64,000 nucleotides of DNA from Symsagittifera roscoffensis (taxonomy: Eukaryota; Xenacoelomorpha; Acoela; Convolutidae), in assembly GCF_963678635.1 (NCBI RefSeq), contig NC_087062.1, positions 56,495,970 through 56,559,969 on the forward strand. The letters run 5' to 3'. The notes beneath the pieces are model-generated. The model was not told the DNA's origin, made no database searches, and saw only the letters and a list, made by a program, of their open reading frames with translations. The first letter of the stretch is position 1, and every line of letters starts with the position of its first letter. Of the stretch, positions 23,401 to 35,700 are shown one piece after another. A program made the translations under genes and the position numbers.

Positions 23401-25103
23401 CTGAAGCACATATTTCCCAATCTAGCTGACTGTTTAAACAATGGAGATTCCAACTTAAATTTGGCACCAGAATTATCCCCGGCAAAACACGGTACTAAGA
23501 TGAGGTCATTCAACTCTGGCATTTCATACAAATACAAGCGATCTAATGGCTCAATCGATGAAATTGAAGATTTCTCCTCGCAATGCGACTTCAGAATATT
23601 GATATATGCAACTGGACATACATCGTTACGATCAACTTCGATCACACTTTGTTCGTCGATAGTGATTTTCTTTTTGAAGCAAGTGGCATCCAACGTGAAC
23701 GTCTCATATTCTCCGCCTATAAAATAACACCAACACATTGAGTTTAAATGAACTGATTTGATTTGATTTTCTTAGCGCATAACAATAGTTTCTTAGCGCA
23801 TAAGATTAGGCTGGCGATGAGCTGAAATGCTCTTTCAACAGCCCTTCCAGAGAACATAGTACGTTAAATTCATTAATAATGTACTGTTTCTAGATAAATG
23901 AATTCAAATTCAAAGTCCCTTTTTAATTTTTCACTAAATATCGACAAATCCTTCATTTACCTTCTCCACACGGATTGATGCCGAAAGATTTGTGAAACTT
24001 CAGTAAATCAGCTGATATGCTTTGCAGTGTCTTTCCCAAATGATTTTCAACCGTCAGTCCGATTCCAGAAATCTTTATCAACATAGCGTCTAGTCCTCGA
24101 TGTGGCATTTCATGCAACAATTCCACTTGGTCTCTCTTCCATAGATATGCCAGAGAGACCAGGCCTAGTCTGGCACAGACACTTTCGACTCTCGTTCGCT
24201 GATAGGTTGAAGCAATAGCTCCACTGCATACTGCATCTACTTTGAACTTTTCTTTTGCGAGCGAAATGACGTCGAACATATCTTCCACTTCGTCTGTTGG
24301 CCGGGGGTCATAAACTGGAACAGACTCATTTCACCAATCAATTACACGCACGACCAAAACTAATGATACACCGATCAAAAAAACTCCAAACGAATTGTTA
24401 GTATTGCGAATCATAAATATCATCAGTTAATATATATTTTCAATTTCATAATTGCATTTTGCGGCGTTTTTTTTTTGAGAAACTTTTTTGAAAACAGTCA
24501 TCACAACTAAAGGAAAAACCGCCAAAAACGTATAAATCTGAACCAGAGCTTCTACGTAAAGAACTTAACAGCTCGTACGTAAAGAACTTAACAGCTCGTA
24601 AGAAAGACACGCTGTTATTTAGAATATATCTCTGTGTGGTGTATCTTACTCAAGTCGCCAACAGTGCATTTTCTGGAGATAGTGTTTCTGAGAAGGGGCA
24701 GCTGCATGGCCTCTGCCAGAGTATCCACTGCATGGTGGCCCACAGTCTGGAACATGAAACTGTCCAGCTCATCCAAACCTATATTACCAAGAAAAAACTA
24801 TAAAACATACATAACATTGGCATGAAAAATACACAAAAAATAAGTCTGATTCTGCGATGTGCCTATTATTTCCACCATAACAAGCAATTCTTCTATTAGA
24901 ATACAAGCCACCAAATTACCCGAATCAATCCACGCCTTAGGTGTTCGGAACAATGAAAATGAATAAATATCCTCTTAATTATGATACTAACCTGGAGTAG
25001 GAGCCAAGTTAGCGAGACATACCACTTCATGGCCAAGGGAGATGCACTCTACAATAGAGTAGGTACTGTCCTTCCCACCACTTACCAGAGCAACCACTCG
25101 CAT
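20439..25103 (-). CDS. DPH6: Diphthine-ammonia ligase with C-terminal RidA-like domains
   Basis: Catalyses the last step of diphthamide synthesis on elongation factor 2, amidating diphthine with ATP and ammonia, in the cytosol. Six exons join in phase: 25103-24992, 24778-24650, 24314-23961, 23716-23364, 23171-22728 and 20933-20439, giving 628 residues. The N-terminus MRVVALVSGGKDS contains the PP-loop ATP-binding motif at residues 8-13. The CGEGGEYETFTLD motif, conserved in the family, is rebuilt exactly across the exon 3/4 junction. From about residue 270 come two RidA/YjgF-like domains; ARSCVE (375-380) and HWAPANIGPYSQ (412-423) are hallmarks. Fungal and plant enzymes have this extension and human DPH6 does not. 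The last intron (about 1.8 kb) holds a hAT MITE and a hairpin-core element. ATTAG lies 2 nt upstream of the ATG but has a weak pyrimidine tract. Confidence 0.95.
21078..21485 (-). mobile_element. Complete hAT-type MITE with target-site duplication
   Basis: 408 bp, from CATGGGGCAGATCTAAG to AAATCAGCCCCTG. The ends are imperfect inverted repeats of the CAGGGGC(T/G)GAT type. Flanking 8-mers AACTTAAA (21070-21077) and AATTTAAA (21486-21493) match at 7 of 8 positions, as expected for the 8 bp duplication of hAT elements. It lies in DPH6 intron 5 and has no transposase. Confidence 0.75.
21501..22060. repeat. Hairpin-core element, extended copy
   Basis: Begins GAGGCGAAGCTGAGCTTCGC, repeats AGCTGAGCTTCGCACC once more at 21531-21546, then runs through the GACTAGTTTTGAAAC and GCTCGTCAAATGAAAC landmarks to CCGAAACC-rich sequence. 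The hAT MITE ends only about 15 bp to the left. Confidence 0.65.
22381..22455 (-). repeat. tRNA-like module in DPH6 intron 5
   Basis: Minus strand GCGCCTGGGACGGCAAAGG, then TTCTGGATTCGAATCGG, which has a B-box-like core. Related stretches occur at 3414-3480 and 61430-61500. Stems are incomplete, so this is a SINE-like relic and not a tRNA gene. Confidence 0.5.
24553..24600 (+). repeat. 23 bp tandem duplication
   Basis: TACGTAAAGAACTTAACAGC is repeated twice at a 23 bp period in DPH6 intron 2. A simple local duplication. Confidence 0.85.
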
Positions 25104-25109
25104 GGCTAA

Positions 25110-26761
25110 TCCCTTGTTCTTTTTCTAGACTAGAGAAGTCCACGTGAACTAAAATCTACTTTTTACAAAACAAGCATCTCATTCCCACAACAACTATAAG
25201 TCACTTCAATCTGAAATTAACAACTTTATTAATATCTGCCAAGTATAATTTGAACAAAATCAACTGGATACTTTGATCTATTTAAGCAAAGAGGTGCTTC
25301 GCACCACCATGTGCGACCATGGCAACCTAGTCTACAGAAAAACTGGAAAAGCTTAACCGAAAATCGAAAATAATAATGAATCGGAAATCAAGCAGACTTA
25401 ACTTTGATAGACGCCCGTTCAGTTGAAATTTACTCTGGCATAATACATTTTGCGAAGATTTCAAGTTTCCTATTTCTTCTCGAAATCAAGAGGTCATAGT
25501 GGTAAGGCATTTACATAGAAATCTTCATATCGCGTATTTGATCCCATGCGATGGCAATGATAGCATGCGGACAAGTTTTCAATTAAGACCTAGCTTCAGG
25601 TCTACCACAGCCTGGCCGATTTCGGCTGCAAAAGCGGTACCACGTGAAATTTCTAGTAAAAAAAGCTTCGCTCAACAAAATAATTCAGTCTGGAAAACGG
25701 AAATAATATCTACGGACAATGCTTAGACAGGAGGCCTGATAGCCATTTAAAGATCCTCTGTGAATCGCAGAAATTCTTATTATGATTAATTATTATTAGT
25801 TATTAAACACACCGCACGGGAATAAATAAAATTGTTATCAACCCTCAAATGACGCAAAATGAAGCGACTAAGCCAAAAAAAAGACTAGCCGAAACCTAAG
25901 TCGAAATAAAAATTTAAACCATTGTGAGCGTAAATTTTGACACAGAAGCAAAACTGCGCTTCGGAAACTAGCGACAAAACGACAATTATCAGCTCTAAAA
26001 TGTGAAATAAGAAACAGTAAAAATAGCCCAGAGTAACAAAAATTTCGCTATGCGTCTGATTCGAATCTCCGACTTCGAGATTTGGAGTCTCACGTCCTCG
26101 CATTTGCGCCAAGGGCCCTTGAAAATTTGTTAACACTAGCCACCAACAAATCAGCTGCCGATGCTACCAAATGGCCGAAGCTATTCAGCAAAAAAATATA
26201 AAATATAAAGTAAAGGAAACCACACAAAAATTAGCATGTAAAAATTGGAAATTGAAAAACCGAATTGTGTGTGAAACTAAAAACTTCAAAATTTATCGGA
26301 AACTTCTATAAACGAGATTTTATTTCTGTACGGTGGTATGGAACAAATAGCGATTAAACTGCCAATGCTGCCTGCCGCAAAAATGCCACCAAAAAGTAGC
26401 AATAATATTTGCGATTTAGGTTAGAAAAACAAAAATTAGCCTTGCTCCACTTGTTTATGCTTGCTCCACATTATGCTCCACTTATTTATAAAACGTGAAT
26501 ATAAAGAGCAGATATGCTCAAAAAATATCTGCTGACCAAATATGTCTGTTCTCACAATAATTGTAATCGCAAGCGCATATTTTATACAAGCAATTGTGGA
26601 GAACGAGACATCAGGACAATAATTTTATTAAATCAAATATAAAACTTTTGTGAACAAGTAGACTTTCTCGTAAAACGAAAAATTAACACAATTATTAAAT
26701 TTTTAACCAAACACAAAAATTTTCAGGTTCAAAGCCAAACTACACAATTGGAACAGAACAA
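25110..26761. other. Intergenic between DPH6 and GTF3C2
   Basis: About 1.65 kb between the DPH6 start and the GTF3C2 stop. It contains a GTGCTTCGCACC hairpin near 25292 and the tRNA-like repeat at 25940-26160. A short TTGCTCCAC motif recurs three times around 26440-26480. No gene is supported. Confidence 0.6.
25940..26160 (-). repeat. Hairpin-core element carrying a tRNA-Trp-like module
   Basis: Plus-strand order: GCGCTTCGGAAACTAGC, a tRNA-like block, then AACACTAGCCACC and CAAATCAGC. On the minus strand the block shows GGCGCAAATGCG, then GAGA-CTCCAAA-TCTC, an anticodon-like arm with CCA (Trp), then GATTCGAATC. The outer stems do not pair. The flanks match those at 57474-57720, where the enclosed tRNA-like block is different. 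Confidence 0.6.
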
Positions 26762-29700
26762 CTATATTAGCAGTTTCATTAGTTTAATCCGAACTAATCC
26801 ACAAGCTAGACCTGTACAGATTAAATAGTTGGAACTATTGATAGGGTAACTACTGACAAACTTGATTATACTTTCTTCATCGGGGAATTTATTTGAATCA
26901 GTCGGTGTGATATATGAATCTCTAAACACAAGTGATTTCTGCTGTGAATCAACCGATACTTTCATGACCACAGCGCACGATTGGATTTTAGCTTTCTTAG
27001 GGACCACTGTCAATCTAGAGTCACTTCTGAACAGATATCCTTCCTCCGTTGCAATAAAAATGAAGTTGCCGTCGTAGTGGAAATGTGTTCCAGTGACAGC
27101 TAATCTGTCTAACTTTTCATGGTAAAGAATTCGAATGTTTGTACTGTACAGCTCCTGTTCCGTAGTGAGAAGTGAGCTGGGGAAGGTAGATTTGGTCAAG
27201 TTGCAGTGAGTCACAGTGAAAATGAATCCAGATATGTATGGATCAGCGGATAGGCCACACATTTGATACATGGAAGATACTAGAAGAGGACCATCCGCGA
27301 CATTAGCTAAGCTCCAGATCTATGCAATGAATTTTCAGTGTCAAACAATATATTTTTTTAAATTCAGAGTGCTACATAATTTGAGCGCGAATCATAATTA
27401 TAGGCACTGATTTACAATAAACACCAGTTTTGAGTTTTTTTCGTTTGCACTTTCATTATTGCAGAGCTTAATTTGTCTTCCGCACAGAAAATGAATTGAA
27501 ACTGAACTGAAAAAAAGAGCCAAAACACGAAAAAAAAACAGCGAGAACAACGTAACACTTAAGCACATGGCGTGAATAACCGCGCACTTTAACTGGAGCT
27601 CCAAAACAAACTAGCCATAAAACTGGAAACTCTTGTACACTTCATTTAGATCGGCTTGAATTACGCTTCATGATATTTGATTCGAATTGTAGATTCTAAA
27701 AAATGTATGAGACATTTTAATTTTTGAAATAATTTGACATTCAAGCTAAAACCAATTCCAAATAGCTCTTTGAAGTGTTTGCCTTTTTGGCGCTTTCTAT
27801 TTTTTTTTCGACAAAAAATTTTGCATGGAAGATTGTTGGGACAAAAAAAACTGCTTTGAAAATCTGGGTGAAAGTAAACTAATTCCAGCCGATCAGAATG
27901 AGTATTCAAAAAACTGGAAACCGCAAAAACTTCAATTTAAGGAAATAAATCCCGGCCATTCAATTTAAAATTTACCGATTGCAACATAATCAGACAACTG
28001 AAATTTCAATAATTGTCAGATCTAGGATGCATTGGAAAATTTGACACCTGAACGATACAGACTATAGAAAAATTAAAAACAAAACAAAAAAAATGAATTC
28101 GATATCTGCGCGACTTGTACAGCAAAACTTCGCTCTACTGTTTAAGTTCATTTTATGCTAATTTTGACTTCGATTTGGTGCAAAAACTGATAAGCGAATA
28201 AGAGCATCTCACGCTTCTAATTTACAAAAATTAACCCTTCATTCGGCCCCTCCACCACGAGAACAGCCCACCTTGAAACTATTCAAAAAAATGGACGCCT
28301 CTGAAAAATCGCAATCGTTTGGAATTGTTTTGTTAACATTTCAAAAGTTATTTTGAAAATGTTTGCAATTTTGACGCTATTTCACTGTCTCAAGTTTAAA
28401 AAAAAAACGTTTAAAAAATTTAAAACGTCCAATAATATCGCTAAGAACTAAACGAACCGATTTATACCGCATTGAAGGTCAAAATTTTGCGTACGCTTAG
28501 GTTCTTCAATGTCAACTCAATTTGCCTAAAACCCAAATTGAAAACAGCTTGAATCCGGTTTAAACAAAGCTTGACAAAATTCTTATCAAGGTGACCGTAG
28601 CTTCTATGCGAACACCTGACCTTCAAAGATTCTTCAATCATTGCTGTTGTTGAAGCGAAATGATCCGGGTTGTATTTATTCCAGACTACATTAGTCACGC
28701 AACTCAAATGAGCAACAAATATCATTGCCGGATAAATCTGAGTTGACTCAGCCTCATTTAAAATGATGTTATCATTTTTCAGAATCCAAATAGCAATCGA
28801 TCCATTTGAGAAGCCAGCTATTGCCTTGGTCAGTTCTGGATCCACGTGGAGAAAGTCGAAGCATAAACATTGGCCCATGTCCACTTTGGGAGTCAATTTT
28901 ACATCCGCGTAGCTGATAATTGTAGATTTGTTACCTGAGAACGAAAAAGATCAATTTCAGGACCTGGTCAATTGCTTCCCATCACGGTGCATCCATGAGA
29001 CGGTTTTTAGATTCAATGACTAATTTCCATGCAACCGTAAAAGGAATTAATGCCTATGTTTATTATTCATCTACGCTTAAGAGTTAAATTACTTCTTATT
29101 AGGGGCGGAGATTAGTTACAGAGTATCACAGTGGATGTCAAAAATTTAGCAAAGACTGAACAAACCGTTAAAATGGGAGAGGTCGATGGGAGTTATCGAG
29201 AGATACCCGGCAGATGATGCGCCTGCGAGACACTGCACAAAGGGATTAGACGTATTCGGTCTCATGTCAAGCCACTGCAGTCGCCAGTGCAACCCTGTAA
29301 CTGCAAGGTTACCATGCAGAGATACTGAGCGTAGGTCTCCACTCAACTTCCAAAGCTGAAAGGAAACTAGGCTTACAAATATAGCCAAGATACTTGAAGA
29401 GGCGAGGCCAGGCGGAGCTTAGCATCACATGCGATTCGGACAAAGGAAAGTAAACACAGCTTAACACATAGGCGAAGCGGAGCAAAAAAAAATGGAAATT
29501 TCAGCCGTGATCATTGAAAAAAAAACTAGTTCCACATCATAAAACCGTAATATGTGGCAAACAATGAGAAATATTACCCATGAAAAACAATAAAAGCTTT
29601 TGTAGCCACGAAAAAATAAACGCTCAAGACATTTAACCCGCTGAGTTGGTAAATTTAAACCAACATTCAAAATATTTTTGAATAGAATTAATAAGATTAA

Positions 29701-32700
29701 GTGATAAAAACAAGCTGGAAGAAAAGTTTCTGTAAGACTATGTGTTTACAAGAAAAAAGTTAAGTGCTGAGTCACTGATTTGACTACACTTGAAAATCGC
29801 AAATGTAAGAACCATTTTTATGTGAAAGAGTTTTATTTAGATTCATTTGCAAAAAAAAAAATTTAGGATACAACAAAATCATAACAAACAAGTAGAAAAA
29901 AAAGATTTTGAACAGTAAAAAAGTGAACCAAAATTTTCATTCATATGTCACGATGAGGGAAAGCTAGAGCCCAGCTAAAGCTGGAGGTCTGTGTTTGATA
30001 TTTTTTGAAATTGCTATACTGATGTAGTATGAAATGCTTGATTTCAAAAATTGGACTTTGTCCAAAACCTTAGCTGTTTGTCTACTAAAGTAAGTAGAGT
30101 GAAAATTGTTGAGATTTTGAAAGTTTCTTTCGTAAAGACAAAAAGGGTAGCCGCTTCTGCAGAAAAAAAACGCAACCGCTTCTTTCGCTTGAATTTTTTC
30201 TCTCACTTTCCGAAATCCTTAACATTTTTCTGCTAAAAGCAGACTGACCGGTAAAATAAAGAAGATTCACAAAATCGAGTTTCTCGATTGAACACTTAAT
30301 CTGAGAATTGGCACGGTAATTTTCGAGTAAAATTTAAAAAACAAACTTCCGAAAAACGGTCACAGTATCAAAATTTTCACTTATTTGAAGGCCATAACTA
30401 TTTTCTAAAAGAAAGTGGGCTTAGCAAATTACAAAGGTAAGCTTTCAACATCCTGTTGTGTCGATTAAACTTATGATATCAGATTTGGAAGGAAAGTTAT
30501 CAAGAAAAGTCCAAAAAAAACAATTGAGCGTAACCGCTTCTGCAGAAGACATTAACCCAATCTGTATTTTCGATTGAAACCGAAAACCCAGGTTTGACTG
30601 GGTAGTTCTCGAGAAAAGTCAAAAAAAAACTTAAAAAAACGGTAAAAAAATCAATTTTTTGATTTTTCCGAGGGCCATAATTTTTTGTCAAAAAATTGGG
30701 CGTGGTCGGGTGTGCATAAGAGCTTCTCACCACCCGGTCTTTGAATTGAACCCAAAATCTCAGATATAGGAGTTTATTGTTCGGTAAAATTCATAAAATG
30801 TAGAAAAAAGCTCAAACAAATTCCGTAGTCTCCATTGAGCCTGCAACCTCAGGTTTGGGAAATTAGCTTTTTAAAAAATACAGATTCAAAAGACGGTCAA
30901 CAAAAATCAGAAAATTCACTATTCCGAGGGAAAAATTTATATAAGAGAAAAAATTTTGGGCGTAGCCGCTTATCGAGAGGCGATTCTCAAATCCGCACTA
31001 TTCATTGAAACAAAAAAAAAACAGATTTGGTAAATTAGTTTTGGAGAACACGAAAAAAATATATCGGTCAATTATTCCTCCGCTAGACGTTTTCCAAGGC
31101 TGTAGACAAAGAGGTAAAAACAAAAAGAGGCCAGGGGTTTATGCAGGTCTTTCTATGGTTACCTTTTTTGAAAATGATAAAAACTTTAACAAAGTAATAA
31201 AATTTTGCAAAGCGTCTGAAAAAAAAAAGTAAAACAAAAAATCCAATCCCGTCTATAAGAACCGGAAACAATGCCGGCAACCTTTCAGCAAACACCAGTT
31301 GAGCCAAAAAAAAACGGTTAATTTGAATTTTCATGAAATTGAGCATCTCAGCTGCGTTTCAATGATCATGGAAGCGATATGTCAGCAGTATTGAGCATAT
31401 CAGCTGAAATTGAGAAGTGATTTAACCGATTTTGTTAAACTAGTAACTAACTCGAAAAAAGTCTACATTCCGAATTGACAACGCTTGCTAATCGCAAGGG
31501 TAATAAGCTATAACGCGCGTGATCAATTGTCACTAAATACAAAATTTTTCTCAAAATATCTGCACTGGTATAACCACAAAATTTGATAAAAAATTATCCT
31601 CTACGCGAATGAAATCCAATAACAAGAAAAGTATTTGTTTTTCAATTTTTTTATATTTCTTAAGCTCGCGCAACACAAACTTCATTAAACCTGAAGCGTA
31701 TGGGTCATTTCGTTTCTCTCCGAAGCCGGATATTTAATAGTATCGTCTAATCTAGTTGCCACTACAACGAGCAGCGACTCCATAAGACTTGTTATTGTGC
31801 ACGACACGGGAGTGTTTCCAGTGTTGAAAACTGCCGACCCTTCTGAGAGGAGTGACACTTCGGATGGAACAGGAGCTGGGACGCTGGCATCTTTGACAGA
31901 AATCTTGTCAAATGTCGAACACCTAAATTTCTGAACAACGCATGGCGATCAGTTATTAAGAAAACGATGCAATATTTTTCAAAACTAGAACCTTCATTAT
32001 TAAAAGTACACTCGCTCTTTTCTCATGTAAAATACAAAAATTGTAACGCGTTTTGCAACGATTTGTAACAAAAATCAATAATTCATGAACACATAATAAA
32101 ATCGTACCATTGAAGACATATCGGAGTTGCAGTTAGTTTCAATACGCCTCGGGGTCAAATTGGGAAACAGTGTACCCCAAGACGCGATTATCTTCATTAT
32201 TTCCGATTTGTCAGCTAACTGTGATGATATTTCGTCCAACGAAAAGTGTCTTCTGACAGTACTACTTGCAGCTTGTGTAGGAACTTTAACAGGAGAAGAG
32301 TAGTTCGAAGCATTTCTCCTGAGTTCTTCTAAATCGCTGTAAATCGAGGGGTCGATACTTGAAGTTGTGTCGTTGAGGTTTTCATAACTGATATCTTCTT
32401 GAGAAACTTCTTCGAGAGATTTATCTGTGGCATTGAACGAAAAGTCTTTCTGGTTATCTTCTAAACACAAAACCATACTTAATTCACATGAAGAACAATT
32501 GCCAACATAAAACTACAATTAAATTGTTTTTAAGTAAAATCATAGCACCAAAAAATTTGCAAATGTTTTCATCTTAAAGTACCAGAACACAACTTCAAGT
32601 GCCTTTAGTCTTTTTACATGACAAGTGCTGAGACATTTCAGAATGTGAAATCTAAACAAAAATAAAAAGTTTTCGAGTTAGAATGGCACAAATATCTAAG

Positions 32701-35700
32701 ATGGATTAACAATCTAGCTAAACTCCTATAGGAAAGAACATAGCCAACAGACAGTCAATGAACGAAAGTAAACAGAAAAAAACTATGATTTATTTTTTTT
32801 TGAAAAAAATCTCAACTTTCGAAATTTAAAGAAAAAACTAGACGCCGTTAAAGCTCTTTGAATTTCAAGATCAATTTTTGACTGGCACTGTTTTGATAAA
32901 ACTAACTCAATTCAAGAAAACTGGATTAATAGGTTATTTTTTGATTCCGCTGGGAAATCTGAAAATTGAATTCCACTTTCAAAATTAGAAGTCGATCACG
33001 TTTTTTTGTGACCTTTACACTTTTGCTGTTCGTTAGTGGAAATCGCCTTCCTTTTAACAAAAGAAATGCACTGAACTTTAAAAAATCATGAGTGGGGAAA
33101 AAAGTCTCACACAAGCACCATAATTAGTTTAATTTCAATTTGAAACAGCTAGTAGATAGTTCCTATCAAGTATCTTCAGATGATCTTTCACAAGATTTAA
33201 CTTCAAATATAGCAATTAAACAAGTTTCGATAGACAATAATTCAACTAACTGTCACAATCTTCGCCATAGATGTCCTTGAAGTTTATCCCCCTTGCCACT
33301 GAAGATCGTTTGAGGCCTCTCGCCATTGGCAGTTCAGATTGCTTATTACCGCTTACATTAAGATCCTCTTCGAAAGATCTAACATCTCCACACCCCGAAT
33401 GCCGCACGTAAGATTTGAAGTCAAGCACGCTCGAACATTTGTTACATCGAAAGGTGAAACGCTCAAGCATCCGACGTTTTTCAGATTGATCATGTTGTTG
33501 CTGGTAACTGCGGTATGATTGACAGAGCTGAAATTGGCGAAGAGTTATTAAACGCAAGTTTGGGAATATTCGCGCTCACAGGATACTTTTTGGATTTAAA
33601 GGTAAGCAAAATACAAAAAATTGCAAAAACAAAATACAAAAAATTGCTGGCGATTAAATTTTTCCTGGACTGGAAACTAGCATGCCACTTTTGGAATACT
33701 CAAAATGACTTACTACCAGTACCAGCTTGTATGAAACTAGAATACCCAAAACATCAGCCTTTATATAAGAATCTGACGCTACACAAGAACATAATGTAAT
33801 GAAAAGCGCTCTTAACATACAATTACCAAAAAGAAATTTTTTTTTTCCTATCTTAACCTTAAAGATGAAAATGTGGCAGCCTATGGAAAGATAACTTGGA
33901 ATACAAATAAATTTGATTTCAGTTGACCTCAATTGCATCGTATGGTCATGAACTGTGTTTTTGCATATCATAACTTAAACTCATATTTCAACTTAGTACA
34001 CAGAGACGAAGTTGCACTTGGCATACACAAGCAAAAATATGAACGATAACGCTACTGAGAAAAACTGAATGAGAAAAACTTTGAGTTCACAAAAAATTTC
34101 TGAAGTGACGCACGCCAATTATGATTCTACATAATTGCTAAAAACGTAAGCCATTTATGACACCTTAGCAATACCAGTCAATTTGAAAACAAAAAAAAAA
34201 TTTCCCAACTAACATTCCACAGTACATAGAGCAGACGCATTTTAACTAGTATAAGAAAAATTTCATTAAAAACATCCGACCCTGCCCAGGTTCGAACTCT
34301 CTTTGTTTCGGGTCTCCTTTCGTACCTCTACGCTACAGATCCATGCTTGAAGCTAAAGTGCTATTTGTAATATAATAGTCTGTAATAATATCCTTAGCAT
34401 TGGCTGTACTTACTAGCTGGTTATTGATCAAAACGAACATTTTCAAAATTAACACATGCGACACATGCAATATTTCTGACTTAGGCTGGAGAAAAAGGTC
34501 TTTTTTTAAATGGGTTGAATTTAGGTGAAAAAATAGGAAGGCCAAAAATTTTAAGCCATAAACAAAACATCAGTTGGCAAAAGGCTCCAAAATAGCATAT
34601 TTTTTTATTTTTGTTCGATAGACAAAAAATTTCATTTTTACCACGTAAAACACTACTTTGTTTAACTTAAAAACACTTAAATGCGTCAGAAACTGAACCA
34701 ATAGTTTGGACGTGATCTTTGAGTGACTAAAAAACCCAAATATGTTCAGTTTTGGGGGTAAAATTTTGGGCCCGAATTTCGCAAAACAAATTGCACCAAA
34801 TTAATTCTGCCAAATTTATAGGCAAGTTTTGTCGTCTTCTTTTCGAACTGAAATCACTTCAATAACAGAAAAACGCGTTCTAAATTTCAAGTTTTATGCG
34901 TTTCATCCGAATAGTTTAAATCACCACTGTATTGATGTTCACTTCATTTTTAATCTGATTTTTTATTACATAATGGTTGGAAAAGTCGTATGGTTGGAAA
35001 AGTCTTATAAAACTGAGAAGCGCAAAAAAAATTGTTGGAAATGAAGTAACGAAAGCTTAAAACAGGTGTCTCGGAAAGCCGGAAATGAACCATCATTCAA
35101 TTATTTAGCTTCTTTTCAAAATTCTAATGGGTTTGTTTAATTTCAGATTTGCCGAAGTTTCAAAACAAGCAACGGAAAAAATTTTGTTTATTGTTTTAGT
35201 AATTGTTTGCTTAGAAAATGTATGACGTTAATTTAGAAGAGTATTTTTTGTTTTATTGATTCAAGTTTTCATTAGGGAAGTTTTAAACACTCTTGTACTG
35301 AACCAAAAATTTATCACTTTGAAGCTCCTTGAACGCAATAATTGATAGACACTTCAAGAATTGTTTATGATAAAAATCTTTCAACAAAATATCCGATATA
35401 GAGAAAACGGGATCAAAAGGTATTTTTATTGCGTTGTGAATTCCAAATACTAAATTCCACTTTTTGAAACTAGAAGTCAATCACGTCATTGGCGACATTA
35501 ACACTCTTGCTGTCTGATTTTCCTTCCTTTTAAAAACGATACAAGCTTAACTTGAACAGAAATCAAACTTCAAACTGCCAAAAAAATTTCCTGAAAAAAT
35601 CATCACGACTTATTCAAGTAACAATACCTTCTTTCTTTGACACTTCAAAATAAAAATTGCCACGCTTGGGAAATTCAGAGACCAATTAGTTAAAATTTCA

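Noticed and set aside
26049..26120. Genuine tRNA-Trp gene
   Set aside because: The anticodon arm is convincing, but the acceptor and T stems do not pair and the block sits in a dispersed repeat.
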